Made by a program: the position numbers and the translations under genes. From JACCTH01 sp050741915 (lineage in GTDB: Bacteria > Actinomycetota > Acidimicrobiia > Spongiisociales > ZC4RG35), in contig JBOGEX010000017.1 in the NCBI GenBank assembly GCA_050741915.1, positions 1-64,000 of the forward strand: a DNA stretch of 64,000 nucleotides, read 5' to 3'. The notes beneath the pieces were generated by a model, which saw only the letters and a list, made by a program, of their open reading frames with translations, had not been told where the DNA came from and made no database searches. Shown piece by piece: positions 7,913 to 16,051 of this stretch (its first letter is position 1; each line of letters begins with the position of its first letter).

Positions 7913-8968
7913 TTACATCTCGACCCGCACCCGGGGTTCGGTCTCAACCAGCTCGCGATCAGCGATGACGGCTGTTGCCAATGGGCCGGGAAGGCGAGAC
8001 AGGGCCCACAGGGCGTGGATCCGCAGCAGCCAATCGGGATGGCCGGCGTAGGGAGCGATCACCGCAACCATCGACTCGAGCCCGGAGTTGCCAGCGGCGA
8101 TCAAGGCATTGCGTCGGATGATCCGGGGATCGCGGTTGGGGATGAACCAGTGTCCGAATAGGTCGAGCAAGGATTGGTCGGATGTGGTCAGGATCTGGTC
8201 CAAGGGAAAACGGATGCCAGCGAGCGAGGAGCCAATCCGCTGTCCCGGCGGGCAGGCCTCGATGCAGTCGTCGCAGCCATAGATGCGATCTCCCATCGCC
8301 TCCCGGAACTCCACCGGGATGACTCCCGGAGCCTGGGCCCAAGCCGCCAGGCAGCGACGGGCATCGAGCACGCCGGGAGCCACGAGCGCTCCGGTGGGAC
8401 ATGCGGGGATGCAGGCCGAACAGCTCCCGCAGTCACGGTTCATCGGATGGTCGGCCTTGATGTGAGCGTCGGTGACGACCGATCCGAGGAGGAACCAGGG
8501 CCCCAGTCCGGGCGCCAGGATCATGGTGTTCTTTCCCCACCACCCGAGGCCCGCCCGAACCGCCACCGCTCGGTCCACGAGCCGGTTGTCATCGACGAGA
8601 ACCTCGGCCCGATAGCGCTCGGTCACCAAGGCGTCCGCCACCTGCGTCAGGGCGGCGCGGATTGGCGCATACCCGGGAGAACGGGCGGCCGCCGAGACTC
8701 TGGCCATCCCCGGAATCTGGGCGGTGGCCCGGCCGGGAGAATACGGAAAGGCGCCGACGACGATTGAGGAGGCCCAAGGAAACGACAGCCTCGGGGTAGT
8801 AGCAGTATCGGGATCGTTGAAGGTAAAACCCAGTCGGCCGGCATGGCCGCTCGCTCGCCGGCTCCGCAGGGCGGCGCCGACCTCGGGAAAGGAGTCGGCC
8901 GTCGTGAACCCGATTCGCGCCAGACCGGCGTTGCTCCCGACTTCAACCAGTCGCTCCCGCAGGTCCAT
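7913..8968 (-). CDS. queG: epoxyqueuosine reductase
   Basis: This 351-residue enzyme reduces epoxyqueuosine to queuosine at position 34 of tRNAs with GUN anticodons, using cobalamin and two 4Fe-4S clusters. The ferredoxin-like motifs are CGSCSACIPACPTGA and CDDCIEACP. The N-terminal cobalamin-binding region and the C-terminal HEAT-like helices (RRNALIAAGN) have the family layout. The ATG at 8968 is chosen; a GTG lies one codon upstream. It is preceded by a small Cys-rich protein gene and followed at about 20 bases by the TlpA-like gene. Confidence 0.93.
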   Translation of the reverse strand: MDLRERLVEVGSNAGLARIGFTTADSFPEVGAALRSRRASGHAGRLGFTFNDPDTATTPRLSFPWASSIVVGAFPYSPGRATAQIPGMARVSAAARSPGYAPIRAALTQVADALVTERYRAEVLVDDNRLVDRAVAVRAGLGWWGKNTMILAPGLGPWFLLGSVVTDAHIKADHPMNRDCGSCSACIPACPTGALVAPGVLDARRCLAAWAQAPGVIPVEFREAMGDRIYGCDDCIEACPPGQRIGSSLAGIRFPLDQILTTSDQSLLDLFGHWFIPNRDPRIIRRNALIAAGNSGLESMVAVIAPYAGHPDWLLRIHALWALSRLPGPLATAVIADRELVETEPRVRVEM

Positions 8969-8983
8969 CACGGACCATTGTTG

Positions 8984-9184
8984 CTATCCGGTCTCCGAAA
9001 GCGGATCGGGGGCCAGTCGCAGACGCAGGCGGGGAACGAGTCCCCCTTCGGCCAATAACTCAAGCGCCGCCATCTCTTCGTCCTCCAAATCGAAGGGCCG
9101 AGGGGTGTTGAGGAGGAACGTGACCACGCAGTCATCGCAGGCTTCGGTGTCTTTCGCTACGCAGATGTCGCAATCAATGTGCAT
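8984..9184 (-). CDS. small Cys-rich protein, possible metal binder
   Basis: This 66-residue protein starts MHIDCDICVAKDTEACDDCV: four cysteines in two C-x(2) pairs within the first 20 residues, followed by an acidic, helical C-terminal half. The Cys arrangement suggests a zinc or Fe-S knuckle. I cannot assign a function. It stands 15 bases upstream of queG on the same strand and is probably cotranscribed with it. Confidence 0.7.
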   Translation of the reverse strand: MHIDCDICVAKDTEACDDCVVTFLLNTPRPFDLEDEEMAALELLAEGGLVPRLRLRLAPDPLSETG

Positions 9185-9271
9185 TGCCCGAACATACGGG
9201 GCGAGTGTGACAAGAGCGGTCGCTTTCCCTCGACCCGGCGCGTCTCACATGTGATACACTACGAAAAGACT

Positions 9272-9514
9272 GTGGGCAACCCAGAAGTGAGTATTCGCGA
9301 GCTACGCAATCACGGTGGCGAGGTCATCGACCGGGTCATGGCCGGTGAGCATCTCATCATTACCCGTTCCGGCCAACCGGTTGCCGAGCTTCGTCCGTTG
9401 CCCGGAACCCGTCTCAAGGCAGCGGTCGTGCTCGAGCACTGGTCTCGGCTTCCATGGGTCGACCCCGAGCGCCTCCGTCACGACGTCGACTCCATCCTCG
9501 ACTCTTCTCTGTGA
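9272..9514 (+). CDS. Phd/YefM-type antitoxin of a PIN toxin pair
   Basis: This 80-residue antitoxin has the family core VSIRELRNHGGEVIDRV followed by LIITRSGQPVAEL, typical of the Phd/YefM fold. Its C-terminal part (LPWVDPERLRHDVD) would bind and block the VapC-like nuclease encoded next. The GTG at 9272 is preferred because it starts just before the conserved SIREL motif; a GTG at 9251 is in frame too. A TACACT hexamer at 9255-9260 lies 11 bases before the GTG and may be the -10 box of a short-leader or leaderless transcript. Confidence 0.88.
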   Translation: MGNPEVSIRELRNHGGEVIDRVMAGEHLIITRSGQPVAELRPLPGTRLKAAVVLEHWSRLPWVDPERLRHDVDSILDSSL

Positions 9515-9930
9515 CCGCAAACATGTCTCCACGAAATGGCCTACTAGATACCAGCACGCTGTTACTTCTCGGCCAGATCAAGGATCCGAACGTGCTCCCC
9601 GAAGAACCGCTGATTTCTGTGGTCACCTTGGCCGAGCTGTCAGTAGGGCCTTTGGTGGCAGCTACTGAGACCGAGCGGGAAGCCCGTCAGGCGCATCTTC
9701 AGCAGGCAGAAGCCGACTTCGATCCGATTCCCTTCGATGTTGATGCGGCGCGAGCATTCGGGCGGGTGGCAGCCTCATTGCATAGAGCCGGTCGGAAAGC
9801 CAGGGCGCGCGCCTTCGACGCCCAGATCGCAGCAACAGCTGTCGCACACGGCCTTTCCCTGTACACGACGAACCCGGACGACTTCGCTGGCATCGAGGCT
9901 CTGGAGGTCGTTGTCGTACCGCATCCTTAA
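9511..9930 (+). CDS. VapC-like PIN-domain ribonuclease toxin
   Basis: This 139-residue PIN-domain nuclease shows the acidic active-site residues in order: Asp in LLDTSTLLL, Glu in LAELSVG, Asp in ARAFDAQIAA, and the terminal TTNPDDFAG block. VapC toxins cut tRNA or rRNA. The GTG at 9511 overlaps the antitoxin stop (GTGA); ATG 9523 is an alternative start. The pair forms a compact, apparently intact type II toxin-antitoxin operon. Confidence 0.92.
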   Translation: MTANMSPRNGLLDTSTLLLLGQIKDPNVLPEEPLISVVTLAELSVGPLVAATETEREARQAHLQQAEADFDPIPFDVDAARAFGRVAASLHRAGRKARARAFDAQIAATAVAHGLSLYTTNPDDFAGIEALEVVVVPHP

Positions 9931-10164
9931 CGGGTGCGAAGCCGGAGCCCCAGCGGTGGCCGGGGCCAAGGTACTAGCGACGCCGATTGCAGATCAGATG
10001 CCACTTCGCCCACATCGAAGCTGTTGCGGAGCCGATCGTTGAAGTCTCCTACCGCCCGTTCAGCCAGGTAGCGGTTGCGGTTGAACCAAGCGTCAGCCAC
10101 TCCCGGGCTCCGCGTTCTGGATGCAATCTTCTGCGGAAACCGCATCGCCATGCATTAGGTTTGT
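9931..10164. other. intergenic region, no supportable gene
   Basis: Between the PIN toxin and the NADH dehydrogenase stop there is a reading frame on the minus strand but no recognisable protein. The region contains one copy of a 24-bp dispersed repeat at 10121-10144. It may be a remnant of a lost gene. Confidence 0.5.
10121..10144 (+). repeat. 24-bp dispersed repeat, copy 1
   Basis: The 24 bases here are the exact reverse complement of 37888-37911. The core TGCGGAAACCGCA is a palindrome (TGCGG/CCGCA around AAA). Both copies lie in gaps between genes. Confidence 0.75.
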
Positions 10165-11379
10165 TTAAAGGGGGCCGAGGTCGGAGCTGGGGAGCCAGGC
10201 GATGTCGGGCGGAAAGAACACGTCGAGGGTCCAGTCAAGCGCGACCCTCGCCTTGCGAAGATTCGTGGGTAGTTGCAACAGGTAATAGCTGCGCCACAGG
10301 AACCAGCCGATCAGCCCCGAGACCGGTACCCCGAGAACTCTCCCGACGGCGTTGCGGTGACCGAGGGAAACAAGCTCGCCCTTGGTCGAATAGGAGAACG
10401 GCGCCACGTTACGGCCGGTGTGGATCACGTCCAGATTCCTCCCCAGGTAGCGACCCTGGCGGAGCGCGAACTGGGCGGTCGGGGGTGAGAACCCACCGTC
10501 ACCGCGGGGCGAGAGGGCGGCGTCGCCCACTGCGTAAACCCCGTCGATAGCTGTCCGGAAGTGCCCGTCGACGGGGATCTTGCCGCTCTCGGTTTCAACT
10601 CCGGTTCGCGCCAACAATGGATGGGGCTTGATCCCAGCCGCCCAGATCACCGTCTCCGCCTCGACAAACGCGTCGTTCTCGAGCCGAATACCGCCTTCTG
10701 TGACCTCGGTCACCGGCGAACCCAAGACCAACCGCACGTCGCGTTTGGCGAGAGCCCTCGCCGCCGACTCTGAAAGCGCAGAAGTCAGCGCCGGAGTGAT
10801 GCGATCGACCGCATCGACCAGGGTGACCGTGGGAGCGGGACCGGTGGCGTAAAAGCGGCGATGGACCTCCCCGAGGAAGTCCGCGAGAGCAGCAGTGAGT
10901 TCTGCCCCGGAGAAACCGGCTCCGACCACCGCCACCGAGACGGTCCCTTCCGCCTCCATCCGGGCCAGGATCCGATTCCGGATGCGTAAGGCATCGACAA
11001 TGGTCTTGAAGGGAAGTGCTCGTTCGTCGGCGCCGGCCACACCATAGGTGTTCGTAACCGAGCCCAGGGCCAACACTAGGGCGTCACCGGCGATTGACTC
11101 CGTGGTTTCTCCGAAAAGCCGGTTTACCACAACGCGGCGAGTCAGGGCATCGACAGATTCGATAACACCTTGAACCAGTTTGGCTTGAGGGGCCAGCTGT
11201 CGAATCGGGGCAATGATGTGGCGCGGGTCGACGTCGCCTACCGCTGCCTCCGCCAGCATCGGCGTGAAGAGAAGGAAGTTGTCAGCATTGACCACGACCA
11301 CTTCGACCCCTGCCTTCCGGCTCAGGCCGCGGGCCACCATCGACCCCGAGAAGCCGCTACCCGCCACGACGACTCTCAT
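10165..11379 (-). CDS. ndh: type II NADH:quinone dehydrogenase (NDH-2)
   Basis: This 404-residue FAD enzyme would oxidise NADH and reduce membrane quinone without pumping protons. The N-terminal FAD motif is VVVAGSGFSG; the second Rossmann motif is VAVVGAGFSGAEL near residue 165; the FAD-closing motif is GVYAVGDAA near residue 300. The C-terminal hydrophobic amphipathic region (SGLIGWFLWRSYYLLQLP) fits membrane attachment. The ATG at 11379 overlaps the stop of the NYN-domain gene (ATGA), so the two genes are coupled. Confidence 0.92.
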   Translation of the reverse strand: MRVVVAGSGFSGSMVARGLSRKAGVEVVVVNADNFLLFTPMLAEAAVGDVDPRHIIAPIRQLAPQAKLVQGVIESVDALTRRVVVNRLFGETTESIAGDALVLALGSVTNTYGVAGADERALPFKTIVDALRIRNRILARMEAEGTVSVAVVGAGFSGAELTAALADFLGEVHRRFYATGPAPTVTLVDAVDRITPALTSALSESAARALAKRDVRLVLGSPVTEVTEGGIRLENDAFVEAETVIWAAGIKPHPLLARTGVETESGKIPVDGHFRTAIDGVYAVGDAALSPRGDGGFSPPTAQFALRQGRYLGRNLDVIHTGRNVAPFSYSTKGELVSLGHRNAVGRVLGVPVSGLIGWFLWRSYYLLQLPTNLRKARVALDWTLDVFFPPDIAWLPSSDLGPL

Positions 11380-12566
11380 CGCAGCCAATCGACTAGGGCT
11401 TCGCCCCAAAGGCCGATCGCACCGAACCGCTCGGCCTCTTCCCGGACCCGCCGATCGGACGTGATTACGACCAAAGACGGCTCCGCCCTGGCGAGCTCGA
11501 TCAAGAACTCATCCGCAGAGGCTGGAAACCGCACCTCTACATTGGGGTGGGTTCCCGGGTGCGCCCCCGCCAGATCGAATCGGGAGTCGAAGAGGACCAG
11601 CAGCCTCCGCTTGCCCGCCGCCTTGTGGGAGAGCCGGCCCACCGCCGCCTCCACCCGCCCGCGCTCTTTCTTGCCGGGTGGGTTCTTGAACTGGAACGCC
11701 AGATTCCATCCGTCGACTGCCACCGTCAACGGATGAGGGTACGAGAGGAGCCAGTCGATCGCCGCCGCGCTGTCGGGTCGGATTCCGGTGGGAATTGAAA
11801 ATGGCTCGGGGCGATCCATCCCGGTCTGAATAGGAGGTGTCGTCGTACCGATTGGAGATACCGACAACGCCTGCAGGCGAGCGTCAAGATCTCGCGCCAG
11901 TTCCACTGGTTCCCGGCGCAGACCACCGGGGAGAGGAGTCGGAGGAGCGGACCTGGCCGCTCGCCGTCGGAGAAGATCCTCGAGTCGCTGTTGCAGGAGA
12001 GCGACTTCCGAGAGAAGTTTCTCGCGAGCCGTCTCAGAGGCAGCCAAGGCCTTCTCAGTCGAACTCAGGGTCGCCTTGAGCTTCTCGCGGTGCCGCTCTC
12101 CTTCGGTGGGTCGCGGCTTTTTTGGAGCGTTGGGAGCTGGTGGTCGGTCGGCCTGCCGCAACTGGCGGCGGAGGGACTGAATCTCCTCTCTTGCCGCCCG
12201 CAGCTCGACCTCGAGTCTGCGCGATGAGTTCTCCTCCAACGTCCGCTGCGCTTCCTCGGTGATAAGGGCCAACCGCTCCTCCCATCCCGGCTTCCGACGA
12301 AGGAACTCCTCCGAGGCCGACCCCTCACCGGTCCCCGATGGCTCACCGCCGGTCCACTCGCCGAGGGCGAGCTCTCGCAGCCACGGGTTCCGATCGAGTT
12401 CGTCGATGAGACTCAGCGCCAGCGGGGCAGGTAACTTCCCCGATCTCTTGGCGACCACCCTGACTCGGGCCGGTATCTCAACTTCATCCAGTTGGCGCAG
12501 GGCTCTCCTGGCCGCATCGAGCGCTGGAACCAGCAGTCTCGAGTTGAAAGAGTTGGCGGCGCTCAC
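11376..12566 (-). CDS. NYN-domain protein with coiled coil
   Basis: This 396-residue cytoplasmic protein has an N-terminal helical part, a long charged coiled coil (about residues 90-205, many Glu/Arg/Leu), a Pro-rich linker and a C-terminal NYN (PIN-like, YacP-related) domain from about 275. Acidic residues typical of the fold are seen in TVAVDGWNLAF, LVLFDSRFD and VVITSDRRVREEA. It is probably an RNA-processing nuclease or RNA-binding protein. The GTG at 12566 lies within the divergent ilv promoter region: a minus-strand TATAT-rich -10-like sequence stands only about 7 bases upstream, so the mRNA may be leaderless. Confidence 0.82.
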   Translation of the reverse strand: MSAANSFNSRLLVPALDAARRALRQLDEVEIPARVRVVAKRSGKLPAPLALSLIDELDRNPWLRELALGEWTGGEPSGTGEGSASEEFLRRKPGWEERLALITEEAQRTLEENSSRRLEVELRAAREEIQSLRRQLRQADRPPAPNAPKKPRPTEGERHREKLKATLSSTEKALAASETAREKLLSEVALLQQRLEDLLRRRAARSAPPTPLPGGLRREPVELARDLDARLQALSVSPIGTTTPPIQTGMDRPEPFSIPTGIRPDSAAAIDWLLSYPHPLTVAVDGWNLAFQFKNPPGKKERGRVEAAVGRLSHKAAGKRRLLVLFDSRFDLAGAHPGTHPNVEVRFPASADEFLIELARAEPSLVVITSDRRVREEAERFGAIGLWGEALVDWLR

Positions 12567-12580
12567 AGCCTCGATATAAT
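12553..12580 (+). promoter_or_regulatory. ilvBNC-leuA operon promoter
   Basis: A -35-like TTGGCG (12553-12558), a 16-base spacer and a perfect -10 TATAAT (12575-12580). The leader peptide ATG at 12592 follows only 11 bases later, so the transcript would have a leader of about 0-5 bases. The -35 lies inside the start of the divergent NYN gene. Confidence 0.75.
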
Positions 12581-12591
12581 GGTTGCAAGCG

Positions 12592-12621
12592 ATGACAAAC
12601 CAGATCCTCGTACTTCCCTAG
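12592..12621 (+). CDS. ilv operon leader peptide (MTNQILVLP)
   Basis: A 9-codon frame, ATG ACA AAC CAG ATC CTC GTA CTT CCC TAG, encodes MTNQILVLP. Four consecutive codons specify Ile-Leu-Val-Leu, the end products of the operon downstream. This is the signature of a ribosome-stalling attenuation peptide: scarcity of charged Ile, Leu or Val tRNA stalls the ribosome and alters folding of the RNA that follows. Its stop codon overlaps the first base of the next hairpin. The start is right behind the TATAAT box, so translation is probably leaderless. Confidence 0.85.
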   Translation: MTNQILVLP

Positions 12622-12685
12622 CGCACACGCCCCAACCCTGGCGTGTGCGCCTTTGCGACCCTCCCGAACGGGAGGGTTTTTGTTT
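12621..12685 (+). terminator. ilv transcription attenuator (pause hairpin plus terminator)
   Basis: The first hairpin pairs 12621-12631 with 12640-12650 (11 bp, GCGCACACGCC arm). A rho-independent terminator follows: CCCTCCCG (12659-12666) pairs with CGGGAGGG (12669-12676), then TTTTTGTTT to 12685. The first hairpin begins at the leader-peptide stop codon, so a ribosome stalled at the Ile-Leu-Val-Leu codons would block its 5' arm. The exact antiterminator pairing is not clear by eye. Confidence 0.82.
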
Positions 12686-12716
12686 CCCTCGCCAGCCCGA
12701 ACCAAAGAGGACGACA

Positions 12717-14465
12717 ATGACCAAAAACCCCCAGAGAACTTCGGAAAAGATGACCGGCGCCAAAGCGCTGATCACCTCGCTCGAGCACGAGGGGGTCGAG
12801 GTCGTCTTTGGTGTTCCGGGCGGAGCCATTCTTCCTGCCTACGACCCACTGCTCGACTCCTCGATCCGACACGTCCTCGCCCGCCATGAGCAAGGCGCGG
12901 GTCACATGGCAGAGGGTTATGCCTGGGCGACGGGGAAGGTCGGCGTCTGCATCGCCACCTCGGGTCCCGGCGCCACAAATCTCGTGACCCCTCTCGCAGA
13001 TGCCCTGATGGACTCGGTCCCGCTGGTGGCGATCACCGGACAGGTTCCGACCACCTCCGTCGGTAACGATGCTTTCCAGGAGGCGTACACGACCGGCATC
13101 ACCATGCCGGCGACGAAGCACAACTACTTCGTCACCGATCCCGGCGAGATTTCGAGCGTCATCCACGAGGCGTTTCACATCGCCTCCACTGGTCGCCCGG
13201 GTCCGGTGCTGGTCGACATTCCCAAGGACATCCTCAATCAGAGCACTTCCTGGCAGTTACCGGGAGACTTGGTCCTTCCGGGCTACAAGCCCACCGTCGA
13301 TGGCCACCCTCGCCGTATCAAAGAGGCAATCGAGATGATCGGCCACGCCAAAAGGCCGGTGCTCTACGTAGGTGGCGGGGTTATCAAGGCCAACGCCTCG
13401 AACGAACTCCGCCGGTTGGCCGAAGCCGCCGGAATTCCGGTCACCACCACTCTGATGGGCCGGGGAGCCTTCCCCGACACCCACACCCTCGCTCTCGGGA
13501 TGCCGGGCATGCACGGCACCTATACCGCCATTACTGCCATCCAGAAGGCCGACCTTCTGATCGCCATCGGCGTCCGCTTCGACGATCGGGTGACCGGCAA
13601 TCCGAAGTCATTTGCTCCACACGCCCAAGTTATCCATGTCGATGTCGACCCCGCCGAGATCGGCAAGGTACGAGCCGCCGAGGTCCCAATCGTCGGTGAC
13701 TGCCGGCGGGTCCTCAGCCAACTGCTCTCAGCCTGGGGCGAGCGGGAGACGCCGGATCGCACGGCATGGCTCGACGTCATCGCCCGTTGGCAAAAGGAAC
13801 ATCCCCTTCGGTATCAGCAAAGCCCCGACGGCCCCATCAAGCCTCAGTTCGTGGTTGAGGAGCTCTACCGGTTGACCGGCGGCGATGCGACAGTCGTGGC
13901 CGGGGTCGGCCAACACCAGATGTGGGCGAGCCAGTTTTGGAAGTTCGACCGCCCCCGCCGCTGGATCAATTCGGGCGGCCTCGGAACCATGGGGTTTGCC
14001 GTTCCGGCGGCGATCGGAGCCAAGGCCGGGACTCCCGACGAGCTGGTCTTTGCCGTGGATGGCGATGGCTGCTTTCAGATGACCTGCAACGAGCTGATCA
14101 CTGCCTCCACCGAGAACATCCCCATCAAAGTCGCCGTCTTCAACAATGGGGTGCACGGCATGGTTACTCAATGGCAGCGGCTGTTTTATAACGGTCGCTT
14201 TTCCCAGACTTTCCTCGGAGACGGGGTCGACTACGCCAAGCTGGCGGAAGCGATGGGATGTGTCGGTCTTCGGGCCGAGAACCCCGACGAACTCTCCCCG
14301 ATCCTGGAAAAGGCTCTCTCGATCGACGACCAACCGGTTGTGATCGACGTCGTCATCGATCGTGAGGAGATGGTGTTCCCGATGGTGCCGGCCGGTGGCT
14401 CGAACGACGAAGTCATCCTCGGACCGACCCAGAAGATCATCTCGCCGGCGAGCGACCTGCCGTGA
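12717..14465 (+). CDS. ilvB: acetolactate synthase large subunit
   Basis: This 582-residue thiamine-diphosphate enzyme condenses two pyruvates, or pyruvate with 2-ketobutyrate, to start valine/leucine and isoleucine synthesis. Visible motifs are the catalytic Glu region (RHEQGAGHMAEGYA), the FAD/central domain, and the ThDP-Mg motif starting VDGDGCFQMTCNEL and ending VFNNG. The ATG at 12717 follows AAAGAGG by about 6 bases; longer frames would run back through the terminator and are not real. It is first in the operon ilvB-ilvN-ilvC-leuA, under the attenuator. Confidence 0.97.
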   Translation: MTKNPQRTSEKMTGAKALITSLEHEGVEVVFGVPGGAILPAYDPLLDSSIRHVLARHEQGAGHMAEGYAWATGKVGVCIATSGPGATNLVTPLADALMDSVPLVAITGQVPTTSVGNDAFQEAYTTGITMPATKHNYFVTDPGEISSVIHEAFHIASTGRPGPVLVDIPKDILNQSTSWQLPGDLVLPGYKPTVDGHPRRIKEAIEMIGHAKRPVLYVGGGVIKANASNELRRLAEAAGIPVTTTLMGRGAFPDTHTLALGMPGMHGTYTAITAIQKADLLIAIGVRFDDRVTGNPKSFAPHAQVIHVDVDPAEIGKVRAAEVPIVGDCRRVLSQLLSAWGERETPDRTAWLDVIARWQKEHPLRYQQSPDGPIKPQFVVEELYRLTGGDATVVAGVGQHQMWASQFWKFDRPRRWINSGGLGTMGFAVPAAIGAKAGTPDELVFAVDGDGCFQMTCNELITASTENIPIKVAVFNNGVHGMVTQWQRLFYNGRFSQTFLGDGVDYAKLAEAMGCVGLRAENPDELSPILEKALSIDDQPVVIDVVIDREEMVFPMVPAGGSNDEVILGPTQKIISPASDLP

Positions 14466-14487
14466 GAAGACCCCCCTCCCCGGGGTA

Positions 14488-14522
14488 CTCCCCCCAACGC
14501 GCGCTTCGCTCGCTGGGGGGAG
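14488..14522. repeat. GC-rich hairpin between ilvB and ilvN
   Basis: CTCCCCCCA (14488-14496) pairs with TGGGGGGAG (14514-14522), 9 bp, around a GCG/CGC-rich 17-base loop that can pair further. It fills the 64-base ilvB-ilvN gap. There is no T-run; it could stabilise or process the mRNA, or be an inserted small palindrome. Confidence 0.6.
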
Positions 14523-14529
14523 AAACACA

Positions 14530-15036
14530 ATGAACCACACGCTTTCGGTCGTCGTCGAGGACAAGCCCGGCGTCCTGGCGCGGGTCTCCTCCTTGCTGGC
14601 CCGGCGTGGTTTCAACATCCACTCCCTGGCCGTCGGCCCTTCCCACGAAGAAGGGATGTCGCGGATGACGGTCGTCGTCGAGGCGGCAGATATCGAGCAG
14701 GTGAAGAAGCAACTCCACAAGCTGATCAACGTCGTCAAGATCTCCGAGTTCGATCCCGAAACCTCGATCGAGCGGGAGATCATGCTGGTGCGAGTCACCG
14801 GGGGCGCCGGCAAGAGAGGCGAGATCCTCGAAATTGCCGCCGTCTTCTCCGCCATCGCCGTCGACGTCGGACACAACTCCATCACCTTCCAGATCGCGGG
14901 CGAACCCCGCAAAGTCAACGACTTCCTCGAGCTGGTCCGTCCTTACGGCTTGGTCGAGTTGGTCAAGTCCGGCCGGGTAGCCCTCTCGCGAGAGCCAAAA
15001 GGAAAACCCGCCCCCCGACTGCGGGCCGTCAACTGA
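14530..15036 (+). CDS. ilvN: acetolactate synthase small (regulatory) subunit
   Basis: This 168-residue regulatory subunit binds IlvB and gives valine feedback control. The N-terminal ACT domain is clear (HTLSVVVEDKPGVLARVSSL, then RGFNIHSLAVG). The C-terminal ALS small-subunit domain follows (EREIMLVRVTGG, then HNSITFQIAG). Length fits the family. It starts 64 bases after ilvB and ends 10 bases before ilvC. Confidence 0.96.
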   Translation: MNHTLSVVVEDKPGVLARVSSLLARRGFNIHSLAVGPSHEEGMSRMTVVVEAADIEQVKKQLHKLINVVKISEFDPETSIEREIMLVRVTGGAGKRGEILEIAAVFSAIAVDVGHNSITFQIAGEPRKVNDFLELVRPYGLVELVKSGRVALSREPKGKPAPRLRAVN

Positions 15037-15046
15037 GGGAGGACCC

Positions 15047-16051
15047 ATGGGCAAGATCTACTACGAAGACGACGCCGATCCGACGCTGATCAAGAGCCGC
15101 AAGGTGGCCGTGATCGGCTATGGCAGCCAGGGCCATGCCCATTCGCTCAATCTTTCCGAGTCGGGCGCGGAAGTGGTGGTCGGGCTACGCCCCGCATCGA
15201 CCTCGGCCGACAAGGCCACCGAGCTCGGGCTCAAAGTGATGGCTCCCGCCGAGGCGGCCGCCTGGGCCGACACTGTGATGCTGCTGGTCCCCGACCAGCA
15301 CATGGGGGACCTCTATCGCCAGGAGATCGGGCCCCAGCTAGAGAAGGGGGACGCCCTCATGTTCGCTCACGGTTTCAACATCCACTACGGGGCCATAGTT
15401 GCCCCCGAAGACGTCGACGTCTTGATGGTGGCACCCAAGGGACCGGGGCATCTGGTACGGCGGACCTTCACCGCGGGCTCGGGCGTCCCCTGCCTCCTGG
15501 CCGTTCGTCAAGACGCCAGCGGTGGAGCCCACGAACTCGGTCTCTCCTACGCCTGGGGCATCGGAGGCGCCCGGGCCGGGGTTCTCGAAACCACGTTCAA
15601 GGAGGAGACCGAGACCGATCTCTTCGGTGAACAGGTGATCCTCTGCGGCGGGGTCTCGGCGCTAATCAAGAGTGCCTACGAAACTTTGGTCGAGGCCGGC
15701 TATCAACCCGAGTCGGCCTATTTCGAAACCCTCCATGAGCTCAAACTGATCGTCGACCTCCTCTACGAAGGCGGTCTTTCGTGGATGCGCTACTCAATTT
15801 CGGACACTGCCGAGTACGGCGATTACACCCGGGGCGGACGCATCGTCACCGACGAAACCAAGGCCGAGATGCGAAAGGTGCTCGACGAGATCCAATCGGG
15901 AGCCTTTGCCAACGAGTGGCTGGCCCAGGCTCGGGAAGGCGCACCCTTCCTGCTCGAACAACGGGCCGCCAACCGCAACCACCCCATCGAGAAGGTGGGA
16001 CGGGAGCTGCGAGGCCTCATGCCGTTTCTGACTCCCAAGGAGGCACCATGA
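15047..16051 (+). CDS. ilvC: ketol-acid reductoisomerase
   Basis: This 334-residue class I (short) enzyme rearranges and reduces acetolactate or acetohydroxybutyrate with NADPH and Mg. The nucleotide-binding GYGSQGHAHSLNL motif, the MVAPKGPGHLVRR block, and the metal-binding C-terminal domain (KEETETDLFGEQ, ETLHELKLIVDL) are present. The RBS GGAGG stands just before the ATG. Its stop overlaps the leuA start by 4 bases (ATGA). Confidence 0.97.
   Translation: MGKIYYEDDADPTLIKSRKVAVIGYGSQGHAHSLNLSESGAEVVVGLRPASTSADKATELGLKVMAPAEAAAWADTVMLLVPDQHMGDLYRQEIGPQLEKGDALMFAHGFNIHYGAIVAPEDVDVLMVAPKGPGHLVRRTFTAGSGVPCLLAVRQDASGGAHELGLSYAWGIGGARAGVLETTFKEETETDLFGEQVILCGGVSALIKSAYETLVEAGYQPESAYFETLHELKLIVDLLYEGGLSWMRYSISDTAEYGDYTRGGRIVTDETKAEMRKVLDEIQSGAFANEWLAQAREGAPFLLEQRAANRNHPIEKVGRELRGLMPFLTPKEAP

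Noticed and set aside
9927..10151. A 74-codon minus-strand frame after the PIN toxin
   Set aside because: No family resemblance, and its 5' end is the dispersed 24-bp repeat.
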